Origin: BCD1 sp965230565
GTDB taxonomy: Bacteria; Bacteroidota; Bacteroidia; Chitinophagales; Saprospiraceae
Length of the DNA stretch: 64,000 bases
Assembly: GCA_965230565.1 (NCBI GenBank)
Contig: CBDDLH010000016.1
Span: 2,356,001-2,420,000, forward strand
Direction of reading: 5' to 3'
Numbering within the stretch: position 1 is the stretch's first letter; every line of letters starts with the position of its first letter. Both the position numbers and the translations under genes were made by a program. The notes under the pieces were generated by a model that did no database searches, was not told where the DNA came from, and saw nothing but the letters and a program-made list of their open reading frames with translations. This document shows, in pieces, positions 18,932 to 29,300 of this stretch.

Positions 18932-19191
18932 AGGAGAGAGATTGTCTTAAGTTTTATTTCACCAAAAAGAGCCTGTTTTTTATTGTGAGATCTAAAAAAG
19001 TTGGATGGTTTGGCTTTTTAATAAATAAAAACGAGCATCCAATTCTCCCCCGACATTAACATGTACGGGAACCTGTCCGCGGCATATCATGCCGGGATCT
19101 TCGACATTTCATCCACTTTTTCCATTTGAACCGGAATTATATTTCCCTGCATCACAAAAAACCTTAAATTCCAACTCAAAAACCACCCAAA

Positions 19192-20298
19192 TCAAACCTT
19201 ATAAAAAGGCAATTTCACTACTTTGGCCGGCAGACGCTTTTTCCCCAGAGATACAAAGATTTCTGTATCAAGTACGGCAAACTCTTTCGGCACATATCCC
19301 AATCCGATTGGAATACCCAATGAAGGGGATAAAGTACCGGAAGTCACCTTACCGATCTCATTTCCATCAGGATCTTCGATTGCATAATCATGGCGGGGAA
19401 CACGGCGACCGTCTACTTCGAAGGCAACAAGTTTCTTAGTTACACCATCAACACGCTGCTGTGCAAAAATGTCCCGGCTGATGAAGTCCGTATTTTTCGT
19501 TTTAGTGATCCAGCCCAAACCCGCTTCGATAGGGGAAGTTTCATCATTGATGTCATTTCCGTACAGACAATACCCCATTTCCAGACGCAGGGTATCTCTT
19601 GCCCCCAGACCGATAGGTTTTATGCCGAATTCAGCACCCGCTTCAAAAACTGCATCCCAAATAGCCGGCAGATCCTTATCGTCTGCATAAATTTCAAAAC
19701 CTCCTGACCCGGTGTATCCCGTAGCTGATACCAAAACATTATCAATACCGGCAAACCGACCTTTTTCAAAAGTGTAATACTTCATGTTTTTCAGGTCAAT
19801 ATCCGTCAGTGACTGAAGCGCATCAGCAGCTTTAGGGCCCTGAACCGCCAGCAAACCGGTTCTGTCTGAAATATTTTCAATCGACGTATCAAACTTGTTA
19901 TGTTGATTGATCCAATCCCAATCCTTATCAATATTGGAAGCATTCACTACCAAAAGGTAGGCACGCTCGCCCTCAGCACATTTGTCTTCGGGGAGCCTGT
20001 AAACCAACAGGTCATCCACAATACCTCCTTTGTCATTTGGTAAACAGGAATATTGAACCTGACCAATTTCGAGCCTGGAAGCATTATTACTGGTCACCCA
20101 CTGAACGAGATCAAGCGCTTCTTTTCCTTTTACAATAAATTCCCCCATGTGGGTCACATCAAAAACGCCAACGCCTTCACGGACAGCCTGATGTTCTTCC
20201 TGAATGGTTGTATAAACAATAGGCATGTTGTAGCCTGCGAATTCCGCCATTTTGGCTCCAAGTGCGATGTGCTTGTCTGTTATTGGTGTATTCTTCAT
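19192..20298 (-). CDS. gcvT: Aminomethyltransferase, glycine cleavage T-protein
   Basis: The 368-residue length is canonical for GcvT. The N-terminus (LGAKMAEFAGYNMPIVY) and VFDVTHMGEF form the folate-binding core. Asp of the N(Y/V)TS-type loop region, YSCLPNDKGGIVDDLLVYR and LLAVQGPKA follow. A C-terminal barrel (FEVDGRRVPRHD, GKVTSGTLSPSLG) completes the family layout. The protein moves the aminomethyl group from lipoyl-H protein to tetrahydrofolate, giving methylene-THF and ammonia. gcvH and gcvP are not adjacent, which is common in this phylum. Confidence 0.97.
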   Translation of the reverse strand: MKNTPITDKHIALGAKMAEFAGYNMPIVYTTIQEEHQAVREGVGVFDVTHMGEFIVKGKEALDLVQWVTSNNASRLEIGQVQYSCLPNDKGGIVDDLLVYRLPEDKCAEGERAYLLVVNASNIDKDWDWINQHNKFDTSIENISDRTGLLAVQGPKAADALQSLTDIDLKNMKYYTFEKGRFAGIDNVLVSATGYTGSGGFEIYADDKDLPAIWDAVFEAGAEFGIKPIGLGARDTLRLEMGYCLYGNDINDETSPIEAGLGWITKTKNTDFISRDIFAQQRVDGVTKKLVAFEVDGRRVPRHDYAIEDPDGNEIGKVTSGTLSPSLGIPIGLGYVPKEFAVLDTEIFVSLGKKRLPAKVVKLPFYKV

Positions 20299-20347
20299 TA
20301 ATTTTTTTGCTTAGGTTTTAATCGAATAGGGCGGTTTCCCGGTTCGA

Positions 20348-20355
20348 CAAAAGTA
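20348..20355 (-). promoter_or_regulatory. gcvT: Putative -7 element (TACTTTTG) for gcvT
   Basis: The minus strand reads TACTTTTG, a full match to TAnnTTTG, about 50 nt upstream of the gcvT ATG. A clear -33 TTTG is not seen. No glycine riboswitch-like structure was noticed in the short leader. Confidence 0.4.
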
Positions 20356-20452
20356 GTCAATTTATTCCGTTTGTACTAGTTTTTAAGATGTCGACAAAGG
20401 GGGTGTTTGCCGGCATGTTTTTATTTTTTTTATAAAAAAGTTACTACAATCC

Positions 20453-20485
20453 TTGACCCTGACGTAACGTCAGCCCATATCTTTG
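20453..20485 (+). promoter_or_regulatory. MerR-type promoter with operator in a 19-bp spacer
   Basis: TTGACC (20453-20458) is separated by exactly 19 bp from TATCTTTG (20478-20485), a full TAnnTTTG -7 element. Inside the spacer lies the perfect palindrome TGACGT-A-ACGTCA (20460-20472). An over-long spacer holding a dyad operator is the hallmark of MerR-family regulated promoters. The regulator gene starts 18 nt downstream, so autoregulation is likely. Confidence 0.8.
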
Positions 20486-20503
20486 TTTCGAAATTTACTT
20501 TTT

Positions 20504-21256
20504 ATGTCAAAATACACTGTAAAACAATTATCCAAACTGGCAGGTGTGAGTATCCGGACCTTACACCATTATGATCAGATTGGGCTGCTAAAACCTTCTT
20601 TCAGGTCTGATAAGGGATACCGATTTTACGAGCGGGAACAATTGCTTATGCTACAGCAAATCCTGTTTTATAAGGAACTTGATTTCCCACTCAAAGAAAT
20701 TCAACAAATTATCCAAGACCCCGAATTCAACCTGATCAATGCCCTTGAAAAGCACAGGATCGAATTAAAAAAAAGATCTGCCAGATTGAAGCAATTGCTG
20801 TCGACAGTGGACAGGACACTTTTAGAACTAAAAAACAAAAAAGATATGTTGAAAGATAAGGAGATTTATGAAGGCTTTTCAAAGGAAGAAATAAAGGCTA
20901 TGCGTGAGGAAGTGAGTGAACGATGGGGAGAAGAACAATTGTTGGAAACTGAGGAACGCATCCGGAAAATGAGCAAGAAAGGCTGGCAGGACCTTAAGCA
21001 AAAAGGCGAAGAAATAACGCAGTTACTTGCTGACCTGATGGATCTCCCTTGTGATCATGAAAAAGTCCAGGAGGCAATTCAATTGCACTACAGGCATATG
21101 AACAGCTATTACGAAGTATCAAAGGAGAGATACCTCGGGTTGGGAAATTTATATGTGACCGATGATCGGTTTAAGGCCTATTATGAAAAATACCGGCAGG
21201 GACTGGCCCATTTTGTCAATGAATCCATAAAGGTTTTTTGTAAAAATTTAAAATAA
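20504..21256 (+). CDS. MerR-family regulator with TipAS-like effector domain
   Basis: I start the gene at ATG 20504 (MSKYTVKQLSKLAG); the frame is open from a TTG at 20483, but that base lies inside the promoter. Residues 3-70 are the MerR winged helix (VSIRTLHHYDQIGLLKPS, GYRFYEREQLLMLQQI). A long dimerisation coiled coil runs about 75-120. Residues about 130-245 are a TipAS-type helical domain (MSKKGWQDLKQKGEE, LYVTDDRFKAYYEKY), which in TipA and SkgA binds drugs or peptides. It is followed 6 bp later by a YCII gene, so the two form an operon under the spacer-operator promoter. Confidence 0.94.
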   Translation: MSKYTVKQLSKLAGVSIRTLHHYDQIGLLKPSFRSDKGYRFYEREQLLMLQQILFYKELDFPLKEIQQIIQDPEFNLINALEKHRIELKKRSARLKQLLSTVDRTLLELKNKKDMLKDKEIYEGFSKEEIKAMREEVSERWGEEQLLETEERIRKMSKKGWQDLKQKGEEITQLLADLMDLPCDHEKVQEAIQLHYRHMNSYYEVSKERYLGLGNLYVTDDRFKAYYEKYRQGLAHFVNESIKVFCKNLK

Positions 21257-21262
21257 AACACC

Positions 21263-21604
21263 ATGCGCGAATTTTTGATTTTATTATATGGCGGGACCAT
21301 CCATACAGATGATCTGGAAGTCATGAAAAAACATAAACACCTTGTCAAGTGGGGAACTTACCTGGGGAAGGTGAACCAAACCAACTTCCACCAAAAGGGC
21401 AGTCCGTTAAATAAAATTGGAAAGGTTTTATCTGCCAACGGTGTTTCCGAGCTCCGGGCAGATCGATCCCCCAGGCTAAACGCCTATATGATCTTCAGAG
21501 CTAAGGATTTTGAAACGATTCTTCCCATCCTGAAAGAGTGTCCTCTATTAGAGTCTTCGGATGCCAGGATTGAAGTTTTGGAAACGCAGCCAAATATTGC
21601 ATAA
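21263..21604 (+). CDS. YCII-related domain protein
   Basis: This 113-residue dimeric alpha-beta barrel protein shows the YCII pattern MREFLILLYGG, then HKHLVKWGTYLGKV, then PLNKIGKVLS, and Arg/Phe-rich strands (AYMIFRAKDFETILPIL). Members are small enzymes or binding proteins; some act as dehydrochlorinases or are fused to sigma factors. The function here is not known. Its coupling to a TipAS regulator suggests a role in the response to whatever that regulator senses. Confidence 0.8.
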   Translation: MREFLILLYGGTIHTDDLEVMKKHKHLVKWGTYLGKVNQTNFHQKGSPLNKIGKVLSANGVSELRADRSPRLNAYMIFRAKDFETILPILKECPLLESSDARIEVLETQPNIA

Positions 21605-21645
21605 CTAAAAAAGGAGAATTCTGCCATTAAATGAATTTCAAATAT

Positions 21646-23913
21646 CTAAAATACAAACCCTATACTCAAATACCCCATCAATTCGGGGCTCTTAAAGGTG
21701 CTGTGCAAGGTACCAGAAACCGGACCAAAAGGAGACAGCCAAATAGCCTTCACGCCCCAGCCTTCGAGTAAGCCAAATTGGGTATAATCATCCCAATTTT
21801 CATTATAGATACCAGCATTCACCGTCAGACTTCCATATACCCTCGGCATGACTCGGTAACGGAAATCGAAGGCACCGTACCCATAAAACTGGCGAAGGAA
21901 AAGCTCTTGATATCTGTAGCCTAAAAAGGGCTTCTGATTGTTGAAGAAATAATCCCCGGCTCCTCCCAGAATATGGAAATAGGTTGGTGAAGGCCGGTTG
22001 AATAAATTAACCCCGGCATTAAAATCAGTTATTACATCAAAACGCTTACCCACCGGCCAGACGTTTTTCCATCTTGCGGTGGTGGTAATAAAAGCCTTAT
22101 CGACCACTTCTGAAAAGGTAGAATGATCCGATAACATGATCAGTTGACCACGAATAGAAGCAAAAACACCCTTTTCCGGAACAAAAAGATTATCAAGTCT
22201 GTCCACCGTCAAATCAAGAAAAGGCCCGTAATGAAAATAATCGAACTCCATATCCTGATTGATACCAATACTATCCAGAAAAACTCCAACCGGGACATCT
22301 TCAATGTTATAACTACTGTGATTCAGCGCCAGCCCTATCTTAAGCACCGCAGAATTCTCAATGGTCTGCAGGGCATAAACGGAAGCATATTTATCAAAAT
22401 GCTGGTACCTGCCAATAAAGGCTCTATCCTGGTAAAGGCTATTGTTGAACAACCGCAAATTGGCATCCACCCCAAGACTAAAAGGCCTACCGGCATCCAA
22501 CAGATAGTTAAAATCAAATCTGGGCCGCTCACTTATTACAAAATTGGTTAACAAACGGCTCCCCTTAAAGGGAAAATTATCCATTTCGCCACTAAGAAGA
22601 ATTCCGGCTTTCAGGTCTGAATTGTAATGTAACCCTACTCCGATGGTGGTTTCTGCTTTTTTCTCTTCTATCACTAGTTCGCAATGGTAGTGCCACGGTT
22701 GATTCGTTCGATAAAGGAAAAAATGACATTGAACGACCTTTCCAGTACCATACAATTCTTTATTCTTTTGATCGAGAAAAGCATAGGTAGTCTTTTGACC
22801 TACCGGCACATCAAATTTAGAAGCAAGGTATTGTTCTGAAAGTTGTTCCATCCCGGCAAATGAAACACCGGTGAGCACAATAGAATCCGGAAAATGGAAT
22901 CCATACTCCCCGGGAAAGGTTCCTCCCGGCCTGAGTCGCTCTGCAATCTTTTGTAATTCAGGCAGGGCTTTTTGTGCCGCATCATATCCGCGTTTAAGAA
23001 TATCCTTTTTGGCTCCAAAAGAAGTCACTCCGTATTCGAAAACATCCGGTTCAATTAATACATCACACAGTGATTTGCGTAGCTCCGAAGACTCTGAATC
23101 CGTGATCATTCCGATCTGCCCTAAGATTTCTGCCATCGATGGATTCTCGCCAACCCTCGAGAAAGGAGCACTGACATTTATTCCTATAATGATATCACAT
23201 CCCAGCGCACGAAGGTGGTTGGAAGGAAGGTTATTGACCGCACCACCATCTACCAACATCATGCCATCATAATTATTGGGACTAAACATGGTAGGTATAG
23301 ACATCGTGCTGCGTAAAGCATGTGGAAGGCTCCCCGATGTCAATACGACTTCTCTTCCCGATTTAAGGTCGGCTGCTACGCAAAGAAATCCTTTGGGCAG
23401 GGATAAAAAATTCTGTTCGTCATGGAAACCAATTGTCAACTCAAGAATTTTATCAAAAACTTCCTGTCCGGCAAGGTAAGCCTGTGGGAACAATACTTCA
23501 ACTTTGTTCTCCTCTTCCGGCTTTCTCAATGTTTTGATACCTACTGAAGCCAGGCGTTTTTGCTGCACATCTTTTTCAAGAATCGGAACATTACGTCTTA
23601 AGGGAGCATCATCCAGCATATCCATCCAGTCCTCTTCAAGGATCATTTCCTCCATTTGTTCCGGATTATAGCCAATGGCATAAAATCCTCCCAATAGAGC
23701 TCCCATGGAAGTCCCGGCAACATAATCAATTGGAATTCCTAACGAGTCAATCATCCTCAACACAGGAACATGGGCAAACCCCTTGGCACCTCCACCACTC
23801 AGGACCAATCCAACAGTAGGTCTCGTATCATCAGGCTGCGCCAAAAGTGCAATTGGCCCTGACAGACAAAGCACAAGAAAGGAAAAAAGAAAAATCAGTT
23901 TTTTGGTTTTCAT
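21646..23913 (-). CDS. Patatin-like phospholipase with outer-membrane barrel domain (PlpD-like)
   Basis: This 755-residue protein has a signal peptide (MKTKKLIFLFSFLVLCLSG). The patatin domain (about 30-310) carries the oxyanion motif GGGAKG, the nucleophile elbow GTSMG, and DGGAVNNLP as the catalytic Asp. A POTRA-like linker (about 345-430) and a 16-strand-like beta barrel (about 430-755) ending in Phe complete a type Vd autotransporter/PlpD layout. It probably displays or secretes a lipase across the outer membrane. A TAGTTTTG -7 element lies upstream at 24005-24012. It converges with the YCII gene, with 41 bp between the stops. Confidence 0.94.
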   Translation of the reverse strand: MKTKKLIFLFSFLVLCLSGPIALLAQPDDTRPTVGLVLSGGGAKGFAHVPVLRMIDSLGIPIDYVAGTSMGALLGGFYAIGYNPEQMEEMILEEDWMDMLDDAPLRRNVPILEKDVQQKRLASVGIKTLRKPEEENKVEVLFPQAYLAGQEVFDKILELTIGFHDEQNFLSLPKGFLCVAADLKSGREVVLTSGSLPHALRSTMSIPTMFSPNNYDGMMLVDGGAVNNLPSNHLRALGCDIIIGINVSAPFSRVGENPSMAEILGQIGMITDSESSELRKSLCDVLIEPDVFEYGVTSFGAKKDILKRGYDAAQKALPELQKIAERLRPGGTFPGEYGFHFPDSIVLTGVSFAGMEQLSEQYLASKFDVPVGQKTTYAFLDQKNKELYGTGKVVQCHFFLYRTNQPWHYHCELVIEEKKAETTIGVGLHYNSDLKAGILLSGEMDNFPFKGSRLLTNFVISERPRFDFNYLLDAGRPFSLGVDANLRLFNNSLYQDRAFIGRYQHFDKYASVYALQTIENSAVLKIGLALNHSSYNIEDVPVGVFLDSIGINQDMEFDYFHYGPFLDLTVDRLDNLFVPEKGVFASIRGQLIMLSDHSTFSEVVDKAFITTTARWKNVWPVGKRFDVITDFNAGVNLFNRPSPTYFHILGGAGDYFFNNQKPFLGYRYQELFLRQFYGYGAFDFRYRVMPRVYGSLTVNAGIYNENWDDYTQFGLLEGWGVKAIWLSPFGPVSGTLHSTFKSPELMGYLSIGFVF

Positions 23914-24379
23914 TGTTCAAAAGGATTATCAGTGGCGATATATTTTCACCTACTAATTTTCAGAGAGTGAAAAGGAGTTTTTTTACTCCTCTCCATAACT
24001 TTTGCAAAACTATTTAATGAAACGGTTTCCGAAGTCCTGCTATTTTAATAACATATTTCGGAGGCCTTAAGGTTGCAAAAATCGCAGATTTTTAAATAAA
24101 AAAATGGAAAGTTCGATGAATTCAGGGTTGAATTCTACCAGTTAAAAATCAAAGCTAATTTCTAATGCCTTTACAACAAGAATTATAATTACATATTAGG
24201 CTGCCTCATAAAAAATTGGGAAGAATGCTTTTCCAAATTTAGACAAACAAATCAGTCCATTTCTGTTAGATCAGTTGGATCAGTGTTCTATTTTATTTGA
24301 ATTTAGAAAAATAGTCTTCTTCGTTTTTTGGATTTCTACCCATGAGGCATCTTCTGCCTATAAATCCAGGAACCAGCAC
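23914..24379. other. Noncoding spacer upstream of the patatin gene
   Basis: No gene is seen. The minus strand carries TAGTTTTG at 24005-24012, a full TAnnTTTG match. Between it and the patatin start lies a small hairpin (AGGAGT and ACTCCT, 23973-23990) with an A6 loop. The left end, near the adhesin stop, holds degenerate AACCAGCA heptamers. Confidence 0.45.
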
Positions 24380-25450
24380 CTAGAAACCAGCAGCCACCAC
24401 CACCTTCTTCACCACCAATCGATCTCCTACCACTATCTTCATCAGATACACCCCTTCTGCATAATCACTCATCTCCATGCTCACTTCTTCCTGTGCTGCT
24501 TGTTTGTGTATCCGCCTGATCTCCTGACCACTGATGTCCATCAGGATCAGGGTGGCGCTTTGTTGCGGTATATCAAAGCTGATCGTTATCTGGCTTGATG
24601 TCGGGTTGGGTGACAGACTGATCTTTTGATCCAGCGTCCTGTCTATCGTGGAGGTGATGTTCTCTACTTCTATGCACGCCTCAGCTATACACTCATTTTC
24701 ATCCGTTACCTGCAAACAATAATTGCCGGCAGGGATGTCAGCCAGATCTTCTGTTGTTGAGAACACCGTGCCTTCTCCGTCCAGCCAGATATATCCGTAA
24801 CTACCCGTTCCTCCCGTGATGGTTGCCTCTATCGCTCCGTTGTTTTCCATATTCGTCGCTGCTGTGGCTTGTAATGTGATGCTGATCGTATCAGGGATCG
24901 GAATATCTATCTGACCTGTTTGTTCGCATCCCAGAGCATCGGTCACTGTCCAGCTCCATGGGCCCGGGGCCGTGAGAATGGTTTGGGCTGTTGTTGTACT
25001 GGTGCTCCAAACATAGGTGTACCCTTCCAATCCATCCTGGGCTATAAGGGTGGCAGTGTATGGATTTTCAGGATCACAACTGTATTCGCTTACCTCTTCT
25101 GTTATGGTGAGCGTATTTTGAAGTGTTATTGCAAAACTGCACGTCTTTGTATTGCCTGATGCATCCGTTGCCTGGTAAGTGATCTGGGTGGTTCCCTCTT
25201 GGAAGGTAGACCCTGAAGGTAATCCCTGGGTTTGAGTGATCGTTTCTATTCCGCAGTTATCCTCTGCCTGTGGCAGTTCATAAGTAATGGCGGCGCAGTT
25301 CATACTTGTGAAGCTCTCCGGACACATGGTGAACGTTGGAGCGATGGTATCCAAAACGGTGATCATCACACTTGTGGAATCATAGTTCCCGTTTTCATCC
25401 CACAGTTTCACTTCATGTTGGTTCTCACCCAGGTCTTCACAGTTTAGGTT
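24380..25450 (-). pseudogene. 3' fragment of the giant adhesin gene: HYR domain and T9SS tail
   Basis: This frame carries a HYR domain (LDTIAPTFTMCPESF, DNCGIETITQ, YQATDASGNT). A PKD/SprB-like repeat (GYTYVWSTST, GGTGSYGYIW) comes next. The T9SS type A sorting domain follows (ISLSPNPTSSQITI, LMDISGQEIRRI, GVYLMKIVVGDRLVVKKVVV). There is no start of its own: the first Met-coding site is an internal GTG. The frame joins the upstream pieces across frame changes near 25450 and 25490, so it is the detached secretion signal of the gene that begins at 31300. If the indels are real the adhesin loses its sorting tail. If they are sequence errors the gene is intact and about 2,300 residues long. Confidence 0.85.
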
Positions 25451-25489
25451 TGTGTTTGACTTAACTCAAAACTCACCTCAGAGCAGTTA

Positions 25490-25825
25490 TCACTGCTGCC
25501 ATGCATCTATCATCTCTGCTGTGTAGCTTGTCTCTCCGTTATCGTTAAGGTATAGGGTGATATCCTGAGTGATCAGTGTCGGTGGGATAGTATCTTCTTC
25601 TGTCACATCAAACTGAAGGATCACCTCACAGTTATTCGCATCTGTGATGGTGGCGGAGTAATGCCCCCCTTCCAGGTTACTTATACTCTGTTCGTTGCTG
25701 TTGGTGGACCAGAGTATTGAATACGGTGACTCTCCTCCCGTGATTTCATCGATTGACAGACTACCTGATCCGCTTCCCGGACAAATGTAGTTATCCTGGG
25801 TGGTATCGCTTCTATACTCTGACAA
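25490..25825 (-). pseudogene. Internal fragment of the giant adhesin gene (SprB-like repeat)
   Basis: The frame encodes CPGSGSGSLSIDEITGGESP, then a Y..LWS strand and DANNC, continuing the repeat series of the neighbouring frames. It enters from the frame of 25681-26322 near 25810 and leaves near 25490, where DNCSEVSFELSQ continues in another frame. The start shown is a TTG inside the reading frame, not a real start. Confidence 0.8.
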
Positions 25826-26322
25826 TCAAAACTGTTCACCCTTGCACTATCTATGGCCATACAGCCATTTTGATCGGTTACCGTGATATGATACATCTCC
25901 GGGGAGAGGTTGTCTATTGCTGGAGTCATAGTTCCTGTGCTCCACAAATAAGTATAGCCTGGAGTTCCTCCGCTAACTTCTGCGGTGACCGTACCATCCT
26001 GTGCTTCACTGGAACTTTCCCCTGTTGCTGACAGCACTAGCACGATGGCCGGGGGTTGGGTTACTTCCATGCTCTGGGTAATCTCACATTCATTCGCATC
26101 GGTCAGCGTAACGGTGTAAGTCCCTGCTAACAGATCTGATATTGTTGCAGTTGTTGCTCCGGTGGACCATGCAAAGCTGTATATTGGCGTACCGCCTTGT
26201 CCGGATACCGTGATGCTGCCGGTGGCGGTATCGTGGCAATCTACCGGCGTGATCTGATCTACATCGAGCGTTGGTTCTTCTGCCTGGGTGACCTGTAGTT
26301 CATCCTGAGCAGAACAGCCGTT
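25681..26322 (-). pseudogene. Internal fragment of the giant adhesin gene (two SprB-like repeats)
   Basis: Directly after the stop of the main frame at 26321, the frame one base away reads NGCSAQDELQVTQ and continues with PVDCHDTATGSITV. Another SprB-like repeat follows (GGTPGYTYLWSTG, NLSPEMYHITVTDQNGC). Removing one T at 26323 restores Glu-Asn-Gly-Cys across the junction. The frame is then lost near 25810. It is best read as part of one split gene. Confidence 0.85.
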
Positions 26323-29300
26323 ATTCTGTATTGGTCACTCGAAGCAGATAAGTGCCCACTGCGGATAACTCAGGAGTAAGCGTTGTTGCTCCACTAGTGA
26401 TGTTGCCATCCTGGGTTTGCCACTCATAGGCATACTGTGTTCCCTGGGAAGAGTTATCTGCTGCCGGCATTAACGTTGGCATGGCACAGGTCAGCTCCAG
26501 GTCCTGTCCTGCATCCGCTGTTGGCGGGATGGTGTCTATAAATACTTCTACTGTATCGGAACTACTACAACCTAATTGCAGATTTTGGGCTATCAGGATA
26601 TAAACGCCGGGGTCTTCAACCGTTTGAGATATGCCCGTAGCGCCATTAGACCAATTATACGCCACATTACCTTCTGCAAAGTCCTGACCGATGAACACCT
26701 CTGTTATCTCACAGGTGATGGTCTGATCTGCTCCTACATCCAGTACAGGCGGGGCTGTTACCGTGATCTGGAAGGTCACCTGGGTCGTACACAGGTTTTC
26801 ATCCAGCGCTTCTATTTCATAACTACCTGTTTCACAAAAGGTCACTTCGCCCATCATTTGTCCATCCACCATGAAGGTCGTCAGACCCAGGTCTGTGGCC
26901 TGGTAAGTGGTACACTCTCCCTCACAGAGTTCTTTGATCTGAGTGATCGGGTCTGTGGGTGGGAAAACGAGGATCGTCATCTCATCGGTGGCGGTGCAGC
27001 CATTTACATCTGTGGCCGTTACTGAGTAGGTCGTTGTCTGAGTGGGACATACCTGTGTATTTTCACTGCTCCAGGTGTAATTATAGGAACCGGTGCCGCC
27101 ACTCGCTGCTGCTGTAAGGGTATAACAGCTACCAGGGCATATGCTGGCATCAGCTCCTGCCTCTACTTCTATTTCAGGTAATACATTGATCGTTATTTCA
27201 TCAGTAGCGCTGCAGCCATTGGCATCCGTAAGGGTGACGCTGTAGGTCATTGTCTGGGTGGGACATACCTCTGTTTCTGTTGCATCCCACTCATAGGTGT
27301 AGGGAGCTACTCCTCCACTGCCTGTGGGGGAGAGTGTGTAACATTCTCCCGGACATAGATTCACATCCACTCCCGCATTTGCCTGCGGAATTGGCGAAAC
27401 AAATACCGTGATCTCATCGCTTGTACTACAGCCATTCGCATCCGTTACCGTGACACTGTAGGTCGTTGTCTGGGTAGGGCATACTTCCTCTGTGCCGCTA
27501 CTCCAGCTGTAATCAAACGGGGCTTGTCCATTGAATACTTGTGGTTCAAAAGTGTAACAGTCTCCCTCACAGATGACCACGTTCTCTCCCAGTTCTATGC
27601 CTGGAAGATCATTCACCTGGGTGGTAAGATCATCCGTGGAGCTGCAGCCTGCAGCGTCTGTGACCATCAGCATGTAGGTTGTCGTTTGTGTAGGACAGAC
27701 CGTGGTGGAGCCATCTCCGCTCCAGCTGTAGTTGTATGGTGGTTGTCCGCCGGTGGCTGTGGGGCTAAAGGTGTAACAGTCTCCAAAGCACAAATTCACA
27801 TCCACTCCTGCATCTACCTGTGGTGATGGCTGGACTATGATGGTCATATCATCTGTCGAACTACAGCCATTGCTATCCGTGACCGTGACGGTATAGATGT
27901 TTGTCTGTGCAGGACAAACTACATCTGTTCCACTGCTCCAGGTGTACTGGTAATCTCCGCTGCCGCCACTACCTGTGGGCTGGAAAACATAACATTCGCC
28001 TACACAGATACTTTGATCATTTCCTGCATTGACTGCAGGAAGAGCATTAACTGTGATGGTAATATCATCCGTTGAGCTACAGCCGTTGCTATCCGTTACG
28101 GTGAGGGTGTAAGTGCTTGTCTGAGTAGGACACACTACATCTGTTGCGCTGCTCCAGGTGTACTGGTAGTCTCCACTGCCGCCAATCGCTGTAGGCTGGA
28201 AGGTATAGCAGTCATCTAAACAGATACTTTGATCTTCCCCGGCTTCTGCCGTGGGTAGTTCGTTGACCGTGATTGTGATGTCATCGGTGGATATGCAACC
28301 ATTGCCATCTGTGACGGTGACGGTGTAGGTGGTTGTCTGGGTGGGACATACTTCCTCTGTGCCGCTGCTCCAGCTGTACTGGTAGTCACCACTGCCGCCA
28401 CTGGCCGTGGATTGGAAGGTATAGCACTCTCCCAGGCAGAGACTTACATCTTCTCCTGCATTAGCAGTGGGTATATCGTTAACCGTTATCGTGATATCAT
28501 CTGTTGAAGTGCAACCATTGCCATCTGTTACAGTAACCGTGTAGGTGGTGGTCTGAGTTGGACATACTTCCTGTGTGCCGCTGCTCCAGTTGTACCCGTA
28601 ATCTCCGCTTCCGCCACTGGCTGTGGGTTGGAAGGTATAACATTCTCCCAGGCAAAGACTTTCATCTTCTCCGGCATTGACAGCAGGTATATCGTTGATC
28701 GTGATGGTGATTTCATCGGTGGAGGTGCAACCATTGCTGTCGGTCACTGTGACCGTGTAGATCGTCGTCTCGGTTGGGCATACTTCGTCTGTGCCGCTGC
28801 TCCAGCTGTACCCGTACTCACCGCTGCCACCACTACCTGTGGGCTGGAAGGTATAACATTCACCAAGGCAAAGGCTTACATCTTCTCCGGCATTGACCGA
28901 GGGAAGAGCATTAACCGAAATCGTGATTTCATCGGTGGAGCTACAGCCATTATCACCGGTGACCGTCAAACTGTAAGTGGTTTCAACTTCCGGGCATACT
29001 TCTTCACTGCCACTGCTCCACACAAATTCATAGGGCTCTACTCCCCCACTGGCTGATGGGGAAAATGTAAAACAATCTCCTAAACAGATCGAAGGATCAT
29101 CGCCGGCATCTGCAACCGGCGTAGGCAATACATTTACCGTTTGCTCATCCGTAGCTTCACAGCCGTTATCATCAACTACCGTGACGGTGTAGGTGGTCGT
29201 TTCCGTCGGGCAGACTTCTTCTGCTCCGCTGCTCCACACAAAATCATAAGGCGGGGTGCCTTGGGAACCACTGGCACTCAAAGTCGTACAATCTCCTCCA

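Noticed and set aside
24380..26322. Three separate genes downstream of the adhesin
   Set aside because: The pieces lack real starts and continue each other's domains across frame changes, so they are parts of one gene.
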